Positions 1-5,164 are shown, counted from the first letter of the stretch. The stretch: DNA of 5,191 nt from Magnetaquiglobus sp039908105 (GCA_039908105.1 JAMOBI010000176.1:1-5191), one strand, 5' to 3'. Numbers and translations are program-made. Notes: generated by a model not told the origin, from the sequence alone.

Positions 1-285
1 GCCTTCGTCAAAGAATTGAAAGCCGCCGGTTTCACCGAAGAGCAAGCCGAGGTGCAAACCAAAATTCTCTCCAGCGTCTTTAAGACACACCTGGAGGATT
101 TGGCTACGCGGCGTGATCTCCAGGATCTTGAGCTGACTCTCAAGCGAGATGTCCGGGATCTTGAAATGACCCTTCGTCGTGAAATCGCCGAGTCCAAGGC
201 CGAAACCATCAAATGGATGTTCGGTGTAGCCGCCGGTCAGGCGGTTTTCATCGTCACCCTTCTCAAGTTGTTCCCAGGCCATTGA
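1..285 (+). CDS. DUF1640-like coiled-coil membrane-anchored protein, 5' end outside window
   Basis: The frame is open from base 1 to the TGA at 283-285 (94 codons), and the true start lies upstream of the window. The TTG at 16 falls inside the conserved region, so it is unlikely to be the start. The sequence KELKAAGFTEEQAE matches the KTLKAAGFDEQQAE of the second copy at 942, where about 11 more residues precede it. After this head comes a charged coiled coil, including two 11-residue repeats, RDLQDLELTLK and RDVRDLEMTLR (112-177), then a single hydrophobic C-terminal segment (MFGVAAGQAVFIVTLLKLF) fit to be a membrane anchor. This layout is that of the bacterial DUF1640/CCDC90-like family: small proteins, often present in several copies, with no established bacterial function known to me. 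Family assignment is from pattern recognition; the membrane topology is inferred. Confidence 0.8.
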   Translation, partial: AFVKELKAAGFTEEQAEVQTKILSSVFKTHLEDLATRRDLQDLELTLKRDVRDLEMTLRREIAESKAETIKWMFGVAAGQAVFIVTLLKLFPGH

Positions 286-339
286 TCCCCCCACTCCCGA
301 CCCAATCCGCCTTCCTCCCACCCCCGACACCCCCTCCCA
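286..339 (+). terminator. C-rich, G-poor tract, possible Rho-dependent terminator
   Basis: Directly after the stop codon of the first coiled-coil gene, about 54 nt are dominated by C with very few G, and no stable hairpin is visible. C-rich, G-poor, unstructured RNA is the known character of Rho loading (rut) sites. A similar tract follows the paralogous gene at 1221-1272. The terminator role is inferred from composition alone. Confidence 0.3.
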
Positions 340-407
340 TTACTTCGCCTCCGGTTCCCCGGCCTTTTCACAGAACGCGCAGCCTTTTCTACGGATCAGG
401 TGGCCGC
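340..407 (-). repeat. 68-nt repeat, copy A; tail of a lost minus-strand gene
   Basis: This block is 65/68 identical to 1273-1340. On the minus strand it reads GHLIRRKGCAFCEKAGEPEAK followed by TAA, and the frame continues upstream in this copy as SDLHDLR before a TGA at about 426-428. Both copies keep the same frame and the same stop, and most of the three differences are confined to two codons. It therefore looks like the 3' end of a minus-strand gene that once converged on the coiled-coil gene and was duplicated with it. I do not recognise the protein family. Confidence 0.6.
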
Positions 408-430
408 GCAGGTCATGGAGATCAGATCGT

Positions 431-540
431 CACACATCTCTGGCACTCGGTTTGCAAATGGTTGAACCGTTGGATGTGTGTTAATTTAATTCCCGTTCGG
501 GTGAAAATTAACAGGAAATCTTCAAATGGGAATTAATTTT
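431..540. promoter_or_regulatory. Nested inverted repeats, candidate operator of the HTH regulator
   Basis: Three interlocking perfect inverted repeats lie here. CACACATC (431-438) pairs with GATGTGTG (473-480). GTTAATTT (480-487) pairs with AAATTAAC (505-512), with CCCGTTCGGG (492-501) as a tight hairpin inside. TTAATTCCC (486-494) pairs with GGGAATTAA (528-536), which lies inside the first codons of the regulator gene. Such a cluster next to a repressor-type gene suggests autoregulation through DNA binding, possibly combined with RNA structure covering the ribosome binding site. Binding itself is inferred. Confidence 0.5.
462..490 (+). promoter_or_regulatory. Candidate sigma-70 promoter of the HTH gene
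   Basis: TTGAAC (462-467) and TTTAAT (485-490) are separated by 17 nt and each match the consensus at four of six positions. The -10 box sits inside the inverted repeat at 480-512, so a bound repressor would block it. This is a by-eye call. Confidence 0.35.
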
Positions 541-870
541 CGGTTGAAAAATACTCTATCGGCAAAAGGATTTGATCATAAAGAATTTTCTTCTAAACTG
601 AATGAAATTTGCGGTATCCCAAAAAGCACTGCCTACAATTATTTATCTGGAGTTCGTACCCCTGACGCAGAAAATCTTGCTCTACTTTGTTCCCGTTTGG
701 GAATCAACCTAAATTGGCTCCTCACCGGCGAAGGCCCCATGTTTCGCTCCTCCACTTCTCCAACACTCTCCCCCGACGAATCCGCCCTGCTGGACGCCTA
801 CCGCGCCGCCGACGAGGCAGGCCGCGCCGCACTGCTGATCACCGCCAAGGCCATGGCCCGCAAGCCCTGA
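526..870 (+). CDS. CI-like / XRE-family helix-turn-helix transcriptional regulator
   Basis: This 114-residue protein is probably a DNA-binding repressor. Residues about 5-70 hold a phage CI-type helix-turn-helix: the recognition region IPKSTAYNYLSGVRTPDAEN is followed by LALLCSRLGINLNWLLTGEGPM, where the NWLLTGEGP ending is typical of CI-like N-terminal domains. The C-terminal part (SPDESALLDAYRAADEAGR and onward) is a short helical tail common in proteobacterial prophage-type regulators. There is no LexA-like peptidase domain, so RecA-driven self-cleavage is not expected. The ATG at 526 has AGGA at 513-516, 9 nt upstream. The first about 200 nt are AT-rich while the last about 130 nt are strongly GC-rich, so the gene may be a fusion of segments of different origin. 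Nested inverted repeats upstream suggest autoregulation. Its targets are unknown. Confidence 0.85.
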   Translation: MGINFRLKNTLSAKGFDHKEFSSKLNEICGIPKSTAYNYLSGVRTPDAENLALLCSRLGINLNWLLTGEGPMFRSSTSPTLSPDESALLDAYRAADEAGRAALLITAKAMARKP

Positions 871-876
871 AAGCCT

Positions 877-906
877 GTGGCAACCGCCCGCGTTCCGTGG
901 TATACT
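877..906 (+). promoter_or_regulatory. Candidate sigma-70 promoter of the second coiled-coil gene
   Basis: TATACT (901-906) is a near-consensus -10 box (TATAAT), with GTGGCA (877-882) 18 nt upstream as a weak -35. It lies 36 nt before the ATG at 942, in the short gap after the HTH gene, which suggests that the coiled-coil gene is transcribed separately. Confidence 0.45.
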
Positions 907-941
907 GTTTTTGTCATCCATCTAAAATGCGGAGCCAAGCC

Positions 942-1220
942 ATGACCGCCATCACCTTTGATACGCTCAAATACGTCAAGACCCTCAAGGCTGCCGGGTT
1001 TGACGAACAACAGGCCGAAGCCTTGGCGGCTGTGCAAGCGGATGTGCTTGACAAGAATCTGGACGATCTCGTTACCAAGGGCGATCTCAAAGAACTCGAA
1101 GGCAAAATGCGCGAATTCGAAGCCCGCGTCATGGGAGAGATCCGCCTTAACCGTTGGATGCTGGCCTTAATCATCCTCGTGAACGTCTTGCCAATCTTGA
1201 GAACGATGTTCAATCATTGA
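942..1220 (+). CDS. DUF1640-like coiled-coil protein with C-terminal membrane anchor
   Basis: This 92-residue protein is a paralogue of the one at the left window edge. The start at ATG 942 is supported by GGAG at 931-934 (7 nt spacing), a promoter-like TATACT further upstream and the family-typical opening MTAITFDTLKYVKTLKAAGF. A conserved N-terminal helix (residues about 5-30) is followed by a charged coiled coil (about 35-70, LDDLVTKGDLKELEGKMREFEARV) and one hydrophobic stretch near the C-terminus (WMLALIILVNVLPIL), probably a single membrane span. The coiled coil is shorter than in the first copy, which carries extra 11-residue repeats. Proteins of this kind presumably oligomerise through the coil; no catalytic motif is present. 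The bacterial function is not established as far as I know. Confidence 0.85.
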   Translation: MTAITFDTLKYVKTLKAAGFDEQQAEALAAVQADVLDKNLDDLVTKGDLKELEGKMREFEARVMGEIRLNRWMLALIILVNVLPILRTMFNH

Positions 1221-1272
1221 TCCCTCCGCGCCCGAATCCAGCCCGACTTTCTCTCGCCCACCCCCCGTCCCC
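1221..1272 (+). terminator. C-rich tract after second coiled-coil gene, possible Rho-dependent terminator
   Basis: This is the counterpart of the tract at 286-339: C-rich, G-poor and directly after the stop codon. The two tracts have diverged much more than the 68-nt blocks that follow them. The termination role is inferred from composition only. Confidence 0.25.
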
Positions 1273-1340
1273 TTACTTCGCCTCCGGTTCCCCGGCCTTT
1301 TCACGGGACGCGCAGCCTTTTCTGCGGATCAGGTGGCCGC
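1273..1340 (-). repeat. 68-nt repeat, copy B; tail of a lost minus-strand gene
   Basis: This is the second copy of the block at 340-407, with three substitutions. Minus-strand reading gives CGHLIRRKGCASREKAGEPEAK and the same TAA stop. The homology to copy A stops at 1340, and an end-like repeat of the IS scar begins at 1342, so an insertion appears to have cut the ancestral minus-strand gene at this point. Confidence 0.6.
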
Positions 1341-1341
1341 A

Positions 1342-1370
1342 CTGGGTACCACCACACTTGAGCGTGGACG
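1342..1370 (+). repeat. IS-end-like repeat, left copy
   Basis: The sequence begins CTGGGTACCACCACACTTG and ends in CGTGGACG. It matches the reverse complement of 3471-3499 at 25 of 29 positions and the direct copy at 1428-1453 at 21 of 26. It abuts the breakpoint of the 68-nt block. Its position next to transposase remnants suggests that it is a transposon terminal inverted repeat. Confidence 0.55.
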
Positions 1371-1427
1371 GGCCGGATCTGGTTGATTGTTGTAATCCAT
1401 GTGGTTATCCTGCCAGCGAAACTGCTC

Positions 1428-1453
1428 GGCACCACCACATCTAACCGTGGACG
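1428..1453 (+). repeat. IS-end-like repeat, internal copy overlapping a transposase stop codon
   Basis: GGCACCACCACATCTAACCG plus TGGACG is a direct copy of 1345-1370 (21/26). It contains the TAG stop (1441-1443) of the minus-strand transposase remnant, as expected for an IS terminus that overlaps the transposase 3' end. Two same-orientation ends 83 bp apart suggest two successive insertions. Confidence 0.5.
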
Positions 1454-1623
1454 ACATAGGTTCTTAATCGTGGAGCGATTTTGTAACTCAATAGCTCCTT
1501 CATCGTCCACCGATGGTCCGTCAGTCCCGCCACCATGGCAGGAGTCCGCTCAATCCACTTTTTTGGCCCGTCGGCAGTTGCCAAAACTCGCAATGATTCA
1601 TGAAAATAGCAAAAATTGTATGT
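1441..1623 (-). pseudogene. IS1-group transposase, C-terminal remnant (minus strand)
   Basis: Only about the last 60 residues of a DDE-type transposase remain. The readable part runs YNFCYFHESLRV, then KKWIERTPAMVAGLTDHRWTMKELLSYKIAP, whose RTPAMxAGLTDHxW motif is a hallmark of the C-terminal end of one branch of IS1-like transposases. The catalytic domain with the DDE residues is missing. Upstream of about 1623 the frame stays open but no longer resembles a transposase, because it runs antisense into a second remnant. The stop lies inside an end-like repeat. It cannot encode an active enzyme. Confidence 0.65.
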
Positions 1624-1854
1624 ACAACCAGTGAGATACATCCCCTGCTCCGTCGCAATAGTGCTTTTCGACGACGGACGAACACATACACCAAGACGAC
1701 GGAAGGAGTGCAACAAACGTTGGATGTCCATTTGATCAATCATAACTTTGTTCGCCGTCATTGGACGACAGGTGAGGTGCCAACTGTCAAACCGGGGCTT
1801 CAGAAGTCACCACTGACGGTGGAAGCAATCTTGCGGATGAGGAAAGCAGCTTGA
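1624..1854 (+). pseudogene. IS1-group transposase, C-terminal remnant (plus strand)
   Basis: The + frame reads RRNSAFRRRTNTYTKTTEG, then LDVHLINHNFVRRHWTTGEV and a short tail ending at TGA 1852-1854. The RRRTNxYxK motif followed by HNFVRxHWTT and VPxVxxG is the familiar C-terminal region of another IS1-like DDE transposase branch. The N-terminal zinc finger and the catalytic Asp residues are absent, so this is a fragment of about 75 residues. An in-frame ATG at 1600 exists but precedes the homologous part. It starts where the minus-strand remnant ends, so two different truncated elements are fused back to back. No matching end repeat was found after 1854. Confidence 0.65.
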
Positions 1855-1965
1855 TCATGGGGTGAACCGATGGGGTTGGTCGGTCAGATTCACGTCATGC
1901 TGGGATCTTGCGAACAGTCGCAGCCCAGTGCCGTTCTGTCTCACCTTTAGAGATATCTTGCTCTT

Positions 1966-1992
1966 GCGGTGAATGCATGCCACAATCACCGC
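1966..1992. promoter_or_regulatory. Inverted repeat immediately before the fic start codon
   Basis: GCGGTGA (1966-1972) and TCACCGC (1986-1992) form a perfect 7-bp inverted repeat with a 13-nt centre that contains the palindrome ATGCAT. It touches the ATG at 1993 and could act as an operator or as an RNA hairpin limiting translation. No convincing Shine-Dalgarno is visible before this ATG. Confidence 0.35.
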
Positions 1993-3132
1993 ATGAATAG
2001 CGGAGATAAACGGTTCATTTGGCAGTTGGCCGATTGGCCCACGATGCGTTATGACCTCACGGCGCTGATGAGTCCACTGTGCGCGGTCAGTCGCGCTCAG
2101 GGGTTACTGCTCGGCAGACTGGACGATATCGGCATGCCGTTGCGTGACCAAGCCAGCCTGACCGTGTTGACGGAGGATGTGGTCAAATCCAGCGAGATCG
2201 AGGGCGAACGGTTCAACGTCGATTCGGTGCGTTCCTCCATTGCCCGCCGCCTTGGTGTGGAGATTGGCGCTTTGGCACCGGTGGACCGGCACGTCGAGGG
2301 AGTGGTGGAAATGGTGCTCGACGCCACCGCCCGCAGTGCTGCACCGCTGACCATTGAGCGGCTGACTGGCTGGCATGCGGCCTTGTTTCCCACCGGGTAT
2401 AGCGGGCTGTCCAGAATTTGTGTCGGGACGTGGCGCAACGACGCCTCCCGGCCGATGCAGGTGGTATCGGGGCCGGTTCATCGGCAATGCGTCCATTACG
2501 AAGCGCCACCGGCAGCGCGACTGGAGGCCGAGATTGTCCGCTTTCTGGCATGGGCGAATGCCGATACCCCAGAACCCGCCTTGATCAAGGCGGGGCTGGC
2601 GCATTTGTGGTTTGTGACTTTGCACCCTTTCGAGGACGGCAATGGTCGGATTGCGCGTGCGGTGGGCGATCTGTTCTTGGCTCGCGCCGATGGCAGCCCG
2701 CAACGATTCTACAGCCTGTCGGCGCAGATCCAGCGTGAGCGCAAAGCTTATTACGACATCCTGGAACAGACCCAAAAAGGCGCGACGGATGTCACCGAGT
2801 GGCTGGCGTGGTTCCTGGATGCACTGCTCCGGGCTGTAGAGAGTGCCCAGCAGACGCTCGATGCTGTATTGGTAAAAGCGCGTTTCTGGCAGCGTTGGGC
2901 GGGTACACCATTGAACAAGCGGCAGGCAAAGCTGCTCAACCGGCTACTCGATGGTTTCCAGGGCAATCTCACCAGCAGCAAATGGGCGACCATCGCCAAC
3001 TGTTCGCCCGATACGGCGCTGCGCGACATCAATGAGTTGATCGCGCTTGGCATGATGTGCAAAATGATCCATGGTGGGCGAAGCACGGCTTACGAACTTG
3101 TCGATTGTGATGGCGGGAACCAAAAGCGGTAA
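1993..3132 (+). CDS. Fic family protein, class II (N-terminal inhibitory helix), DUF4172-type with winged helix
   Basis: This is a Fic-domain enzyme of 379 residues from ATG 1993; a GTG at 1969 would add 8 residues. The ATG is preferred because the conserved N-terminal motif (FIWQLADWP, residues 8-16) normally sits close to the start. The order of parts is a DUF4172-like N-terminal region; the inhibitory motif SSEIEG (66-71, fitting S/TxxxEG/N); a flap region ending in VHYEAPP (167-173); the catalytic loop HPFEDGNGRIAR (211-222) with catalytic His211; and a C-terminal winged helix (about 307-370) ending in HGGRSTAYEL. Proteins with this loop usually transfer AMP from ATP onto target hydroxyls, and Glu70 would hold the enzyme in check by displacing the ATP gamma-phosphate. 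All key residues are intact. Being self-inhibited, it needs no separate antitoxin, and none is seen. The winged helix suggests DNA binding or autoregulation. The target is unknown. Confidence 0.93.
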   Translation: MNSGDKRFIWQLADWPTMRYDLTALMSPLCAVSRAQGLLLGRLDDIGMPLRDQASLTVLTEDVVKSSEIEGERFNVDSVRSSIARRLGVEIGALAPVDRHVEGVVEMVLDATARSAAPLTIERLTGWHAALFPTGYSGLSRICVGTWRNDASRPMQVVSGPVHRQCVHYEAPPAARLEAEIVRFLAWANADTPEPALIKAGLAHLWFVTLHPFEDGNGRIARAVGDLFLARADGSPQRFYSLSAQIQRERKAYYDILEQTQKGATDVTEWLAWFLDALLRAVESAQQTLDAVLVKARFWQRWAGTPLNKRQAKLLNRLLDGFQGNLTSSKWATIANCSPDTALRDINELIALGMMCKMIHGGRSTAYELVDCDGGNQKR

Positions 3133-3513
3133 ATCAATCCTCCAACTTGCCTGCAAGGTGCTGAAACGCTCATTTCTGATATGCAGTCTGATCGTCCGCC
3201 GCCCGGACGCCAAACTGTTTTCTCCTCCCACTCCAGTGGAATCCCCTCCGGCAGCTTTTCCAAGGCTGAGGCTGTCCGGGTAATCCGGGGGACGAGGCCA
3301 AGCAACGGATCTGGTTACAGGACAAGGTTGGGGCCTCATTACTATGCGCAATCTCGCTGTCGCCACTTTCCATGAGTATTGTTCATCATCGGGAGCGCCG
3401 CCAGTCGCGGCATTTTCATTACAAAGAGGTTTGAGTGAAAATTTCAGTCTGGCCATTTTTGCCCTCCACGCGACCACGGTTAAGTATGGTGGTACCCAGG
3501 AAAGGAACACTGC
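3133..3513. other. Intergenic stretch between fic and the radical SAM gene, no credible gene
   Basis: These 381 nt hold no reading frame with recognisable protein features. A GC-rich hairpin, CGTCCG/CGGACG (3193-3198 and 3204-3209, 5-nt loop), is followed a few bases later by a short T run and might weakly terminate fic transcription. The last part carries the inverted IS-end-like repeat (3471-3499) and the ribosome binding site of the next gene. No convincing promoter was identified for that gene. Confidence 0.5.
3471..3499 (-). repeat. IS-end-like repeat, right inverted copy
   Basis: The reverse complement matches 1342-1370 at 25 of 29 positions and 1428-1453 at 21 of 26. It faces the left copies and so brackets the IS1 remnants and fic over about 2.16 kb. 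Its outer edge overlaps the first bases of the purine-rich ribosome binding site of the radical SAM gene. No matching target-site duplication is visible when the flanks 1333-1341 and 3500-3508 are compared. Confidence 0.55.
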
Positions 3514-4674
3514 ATGGAAACAGTAGAAATACCTCGCCACATTGCCTGGCGGATTTATGAAGACCTTGTTGTAGCCATTGATCTCCACGCGCAACTGCTT
3601 TACCTGTTGCGCGATGAAGCACTGGCGCTATGGAAGACAGTTGCATCCGGGTATCCCATCAACTGCGATGACGCATCCGCCGTTGAACTTCTGCGTCGCA
3701 GGCTGATTCGGCAAAAAGGAGCGTCGCGTTGTTCTGCATCCCCGGGTGAGGTAAAAATAGAGGCATTGGATTTTGGCGTGATCAATCTCTGGGCTTTCAG
3801 AAACCAGATCCCCCTGAGCGGTCATATCGAATTTACCGGTCAGTGCAACGTTCGTTGCCGTCATTGCTACTGTGTCTTTCCCTCCCAAAAGGACACGATT
3901 GGTACCGAGGCTGCATTACACCTGTTGGACGAATTGCACGACTGTGGTACGATCGGCTTGGTGCTGACTGGGGGCGAATTTTTGATGCGCAGAGATGCTG
4001 TCGAGATTTTGCGTCATCTCCAAAAAAGACGGTTCGTTGTCCGGCTCAATACCAATGGTACATTGATTGATGAGAGAATGGTCAACATTTTGGCCGAGAT
4101 GGACAATATCTTCCGTATTCATGTCAGCCTGTACGGCGCTCGGGCAGAGGTGCATGATGCCATTACCCAATCAGCCGGATCATTCGCCAAGACAATCCGG
4201 GCCATTCACTTACTGCACGAAGCTGGACTTCGGTTACGTATCAATTCCTGCGTCATGCAGGGTAATTTTGAGGGTTACCAGGATATCAAAACTGAAATAG
4301 GCGACAAACTGGGCATCCCGGTGCGTTTCGACTCGGTGATCTTTCCCAAAGATGACGGTCGTCCCTCCAATATGGACAACCTGCTTGACGACGAGCAACA
4401 TATTGAATTTAATAACTTCCGCAGATTAAATGCCGGACCGGGAGAAGCGCAGAAAGCCAAGCTGTGCAAGGCGGCCTTCTCGTTTTTTGCGGTAGCTGAT
4501 GATGGAAATGTCTATCCATGTTTAAAGATGAAGAAGCACACGGCAGATTCGATGGGCAACGTGCTACGCCAAACGTTCACCGAAATCTGGCAGTCATCGC
4601 CAGTCACCGAGGAGATCCGTCGCCCGATACGAGAACGGATCAGGAATTGCGCTGCATGCGATCTCCATCTCTGA
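3514..4674 (+). CDS. Radical SAM peptide-maturase-like enzyme with N-terminal PqqD/RRE-like domain and short SPASM-like tail
   Basis: This 386-residue protein starts at ATG 3514 behind AGGAAAGGA (3498-3506). Residues about 5-68 resemble a PqqD-type RiPP recognition element: IPRHIAW, VVAIDLHAQLLYLL, then EALALWKTVASGYP and a helix ending LLRRRLI. The radical SAM core follows: the [4Fe-4S] ligands Cys111, Cys115 and Cys118 in CNVRCRHC, the SAM-binding GGE at 153-155, and later strands such as RLNTNGTLID and HVSLYGA. The C-terminus is SPASM-like, with Cys318, Cys336 (NVYPC), GNV and EIW motifs, and Cys379/Cys382, but it stops right after CAACDLHL. The final cysteines usual in SPASM domains are missing. 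Enzymes of this build bind a precursor leader peptide and install crosslinks or other radical modifications in RiPPs. The small gene 24 nt downstream is the likely partner. Radical SAM identity is certain, the RRE is probable and the substrate is inferred. Confidence 0.92.
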   Translation: METVEIPRHIAWRIYEDLVVAIDLHAQLLYLLRDEALALWKTVASGYPINCDDASAVELLRRRLIRQKGASRCSASPGEVKIEALDFGVINLWAFRNQIPLSGHIEFTGQCNVRCRHCYCVFPSQKDTIGTEAALHLLDELHDCGTIGLVLTGGEFLMRRDAVEILRHLQKRRFVVRLNTNGTLIDERMVNILAEMDNIFRIHVSLYGARAEVHDAITQSAGSFAKTIRAIHLLHEAGLRLRINSCVMQGNFEGYQDIKTEIGDKLGIPVRFDSVIFPKDDGRPSNMDNLLDDEQHIEFNNFRRLNAGPGEAQKAKLCKAAFSFFAVADDGNVYPCLKMKKHTADSMGNVLRQTFTEIWQSSPVTEEIRRPIRERIRNCAACDLHL

Positions 4675-4688
4675 TCACTGAAACAACC

Positions 4689-4694
4689 GGAGGA
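4689..4694 (+). promoter_or_regulatory. Strong Shine-Dalgarno of the small downstream gene
   Basis: GGAGGA lies 4 nt before the ATG at 4699, which fixes that start and argues that the small frame is translated. With only 24 nt after the radical SAM stop codon, co-transcription is likely. Confidence 0.7.
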
Positions 4695-4698
4695 AACG

Positions 4699-4968
4699 AT
4701 GCGTAAGATTTTTGACTATTCTATCGATCAGGCATTGACGGATTTGGGTATCACCCAGACAGCCTGCTGGAGCAACGGGGTGTTGGCGTTACAGGTGCAC
4801 GAGCGACTCTTTGTAGGTGGCAAGTGCGAACCCCTTTATGTACCCCCGGATCCCTGCCAGGACAAATCCCTACCCCATTGGGTTACGAATTTCCCACACG
4901 ATCAAGATGGCATTGCGATCTGCCTTGGCGCAGATCCGATTGGTAATCTCTCGGCTTTTCCGGGGTGA
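4699..4968 (+). CDS. Small four-cysteine protein of unknown family, candidate substrate of the adjacent radical SAM enzyme
   Basis: I do not recognise this 89-residue protein. It begins MRKIFDYSIDQALTDLGI, a plausibly helical, leader-like stretch, and then becomes rich in Pro, Gly, Trp and Cys: Cys23 (ACW), Cys43 (GGKCEP), Cys53 (PDPCQD) and Cys75 (AICLG). There is no signal peptide, membrane span or known domain by eye. The start is well supported by GGAGGA 4 nt upstream, and the gene directly follows the radical SAM gene in the same direction. RiPP maturases with an RRE often sit beside a short precursor gene, so it could be the modified peptide. It is long for a precursor and lacks an obvious repeated core, so it could instead be an accessory protein or the truncated start of a larger one. 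The function is inferred from context only. Confidence 0.65.
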   Translation: MRKIFDYSIDQALTDLGITQTACWSNGVLALQVHERLFVGGKCEPLYVPPDPCQDKSLPHWVTNFPHDQDGIAICLGADPIGNLSAFPG

Positions 4969-5079
4969 CTGTAGTAGTGGATCAACCAAGCTGATTTGAC
5001 TGGTTGCGACAGGTCTGGCACGCCGGGCACCAAACCTTGAAGCCTTTAGTCACGCGGCTTTGTTCTTGGGCTCATGTTC

Positions 5080-5116
5080 GCGGGATTGTTTTGCAAAAGG
5101 CGCAAAACAATCCCGC
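5080..5116. repeat. Perfect 15-bp hairpin with AAAAGGC loop
   Basis: GCGGGATTGTTTTGC (5080-5094) and GCAAAACAATCCCGC (5102-5116) are exact reverse complements around the 7-nt loop AAAAGGC. No T run follows on either strand, so a classical intrinsic terminator is unlikely, although the stem would strongly affect RNA 3' ends of the upstream operon. Confidence 0.85.
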
Positions 5117-5135
5117 ATCCAAGGCGGCGCGCGGC

Positions 5136-5164
5136 GCATTTTTCGCAAAAGGCGCGAAAAATGC
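5136..5164. repeat. Perfect 11-bp hairpin with the same AAAAGGC loop
   Basis: GCATTTTTCGC (5136-5146) and GCGAAAAATGC (5154-5164) are exact reverse complements around AAAAGGC (5147-5153), the same loop as in the hairpin 20 nt upstream. The two stems share only the closing GC pairs. Confidence 0.85.

Noticed and set aside
340..428. Idea that the minus-strand tail SDLHDLRGHLIRRKG is the missing SPASM end of a radical SAM gene like the one ending CDLHL
   Set aside because: Only a few residues (DLH) and the 9-nt string GATCTCCAT are shared, and the expected cysteines are Arg/Leu in the remnant. Too weak without a database search.
213..536. Plus-strand 107-codon frame across the C-rich tract and operator region
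   Set aside because: The proline-rich translation comes from the C-rich tract, and the frame crosses the repeat block and the inverted repeats.
2104..2775. Minus-strand open frame of 223 codons inside fic
   Set aside because: Shadow of the fic gene: composition is low-information and it has no recognisable domain.
2944..3594. Minus-strand open frame of 216 codons antisense to the fic 3' end and the radical SAM 5' end
   Set aside because: It overlaps two well-supported genes on the other strand, shows no motifs, and is explained by codon bias of the sense genes.
4982..5053. Minus-strand 23-residue frame from GTG with a zinc-ribbon-like CPACQTC motif
   Set aside because: It is too short, no Shine-Dalgarno is visible, and it overlaps the left arm of the palindrome cluster. 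Possibly a fragment, but not supportable as a gene.
5080..5164. Intrinsic terminator pair after the small gene
   Set aside because: Neither hairpin is followed by a T run on either strand. The identical loops fit a repeat element better.
5080..5164. CRISPR array
   Set aside because: There are only two hairpin units, with different stems, no constant-length spacers and no cas genes.
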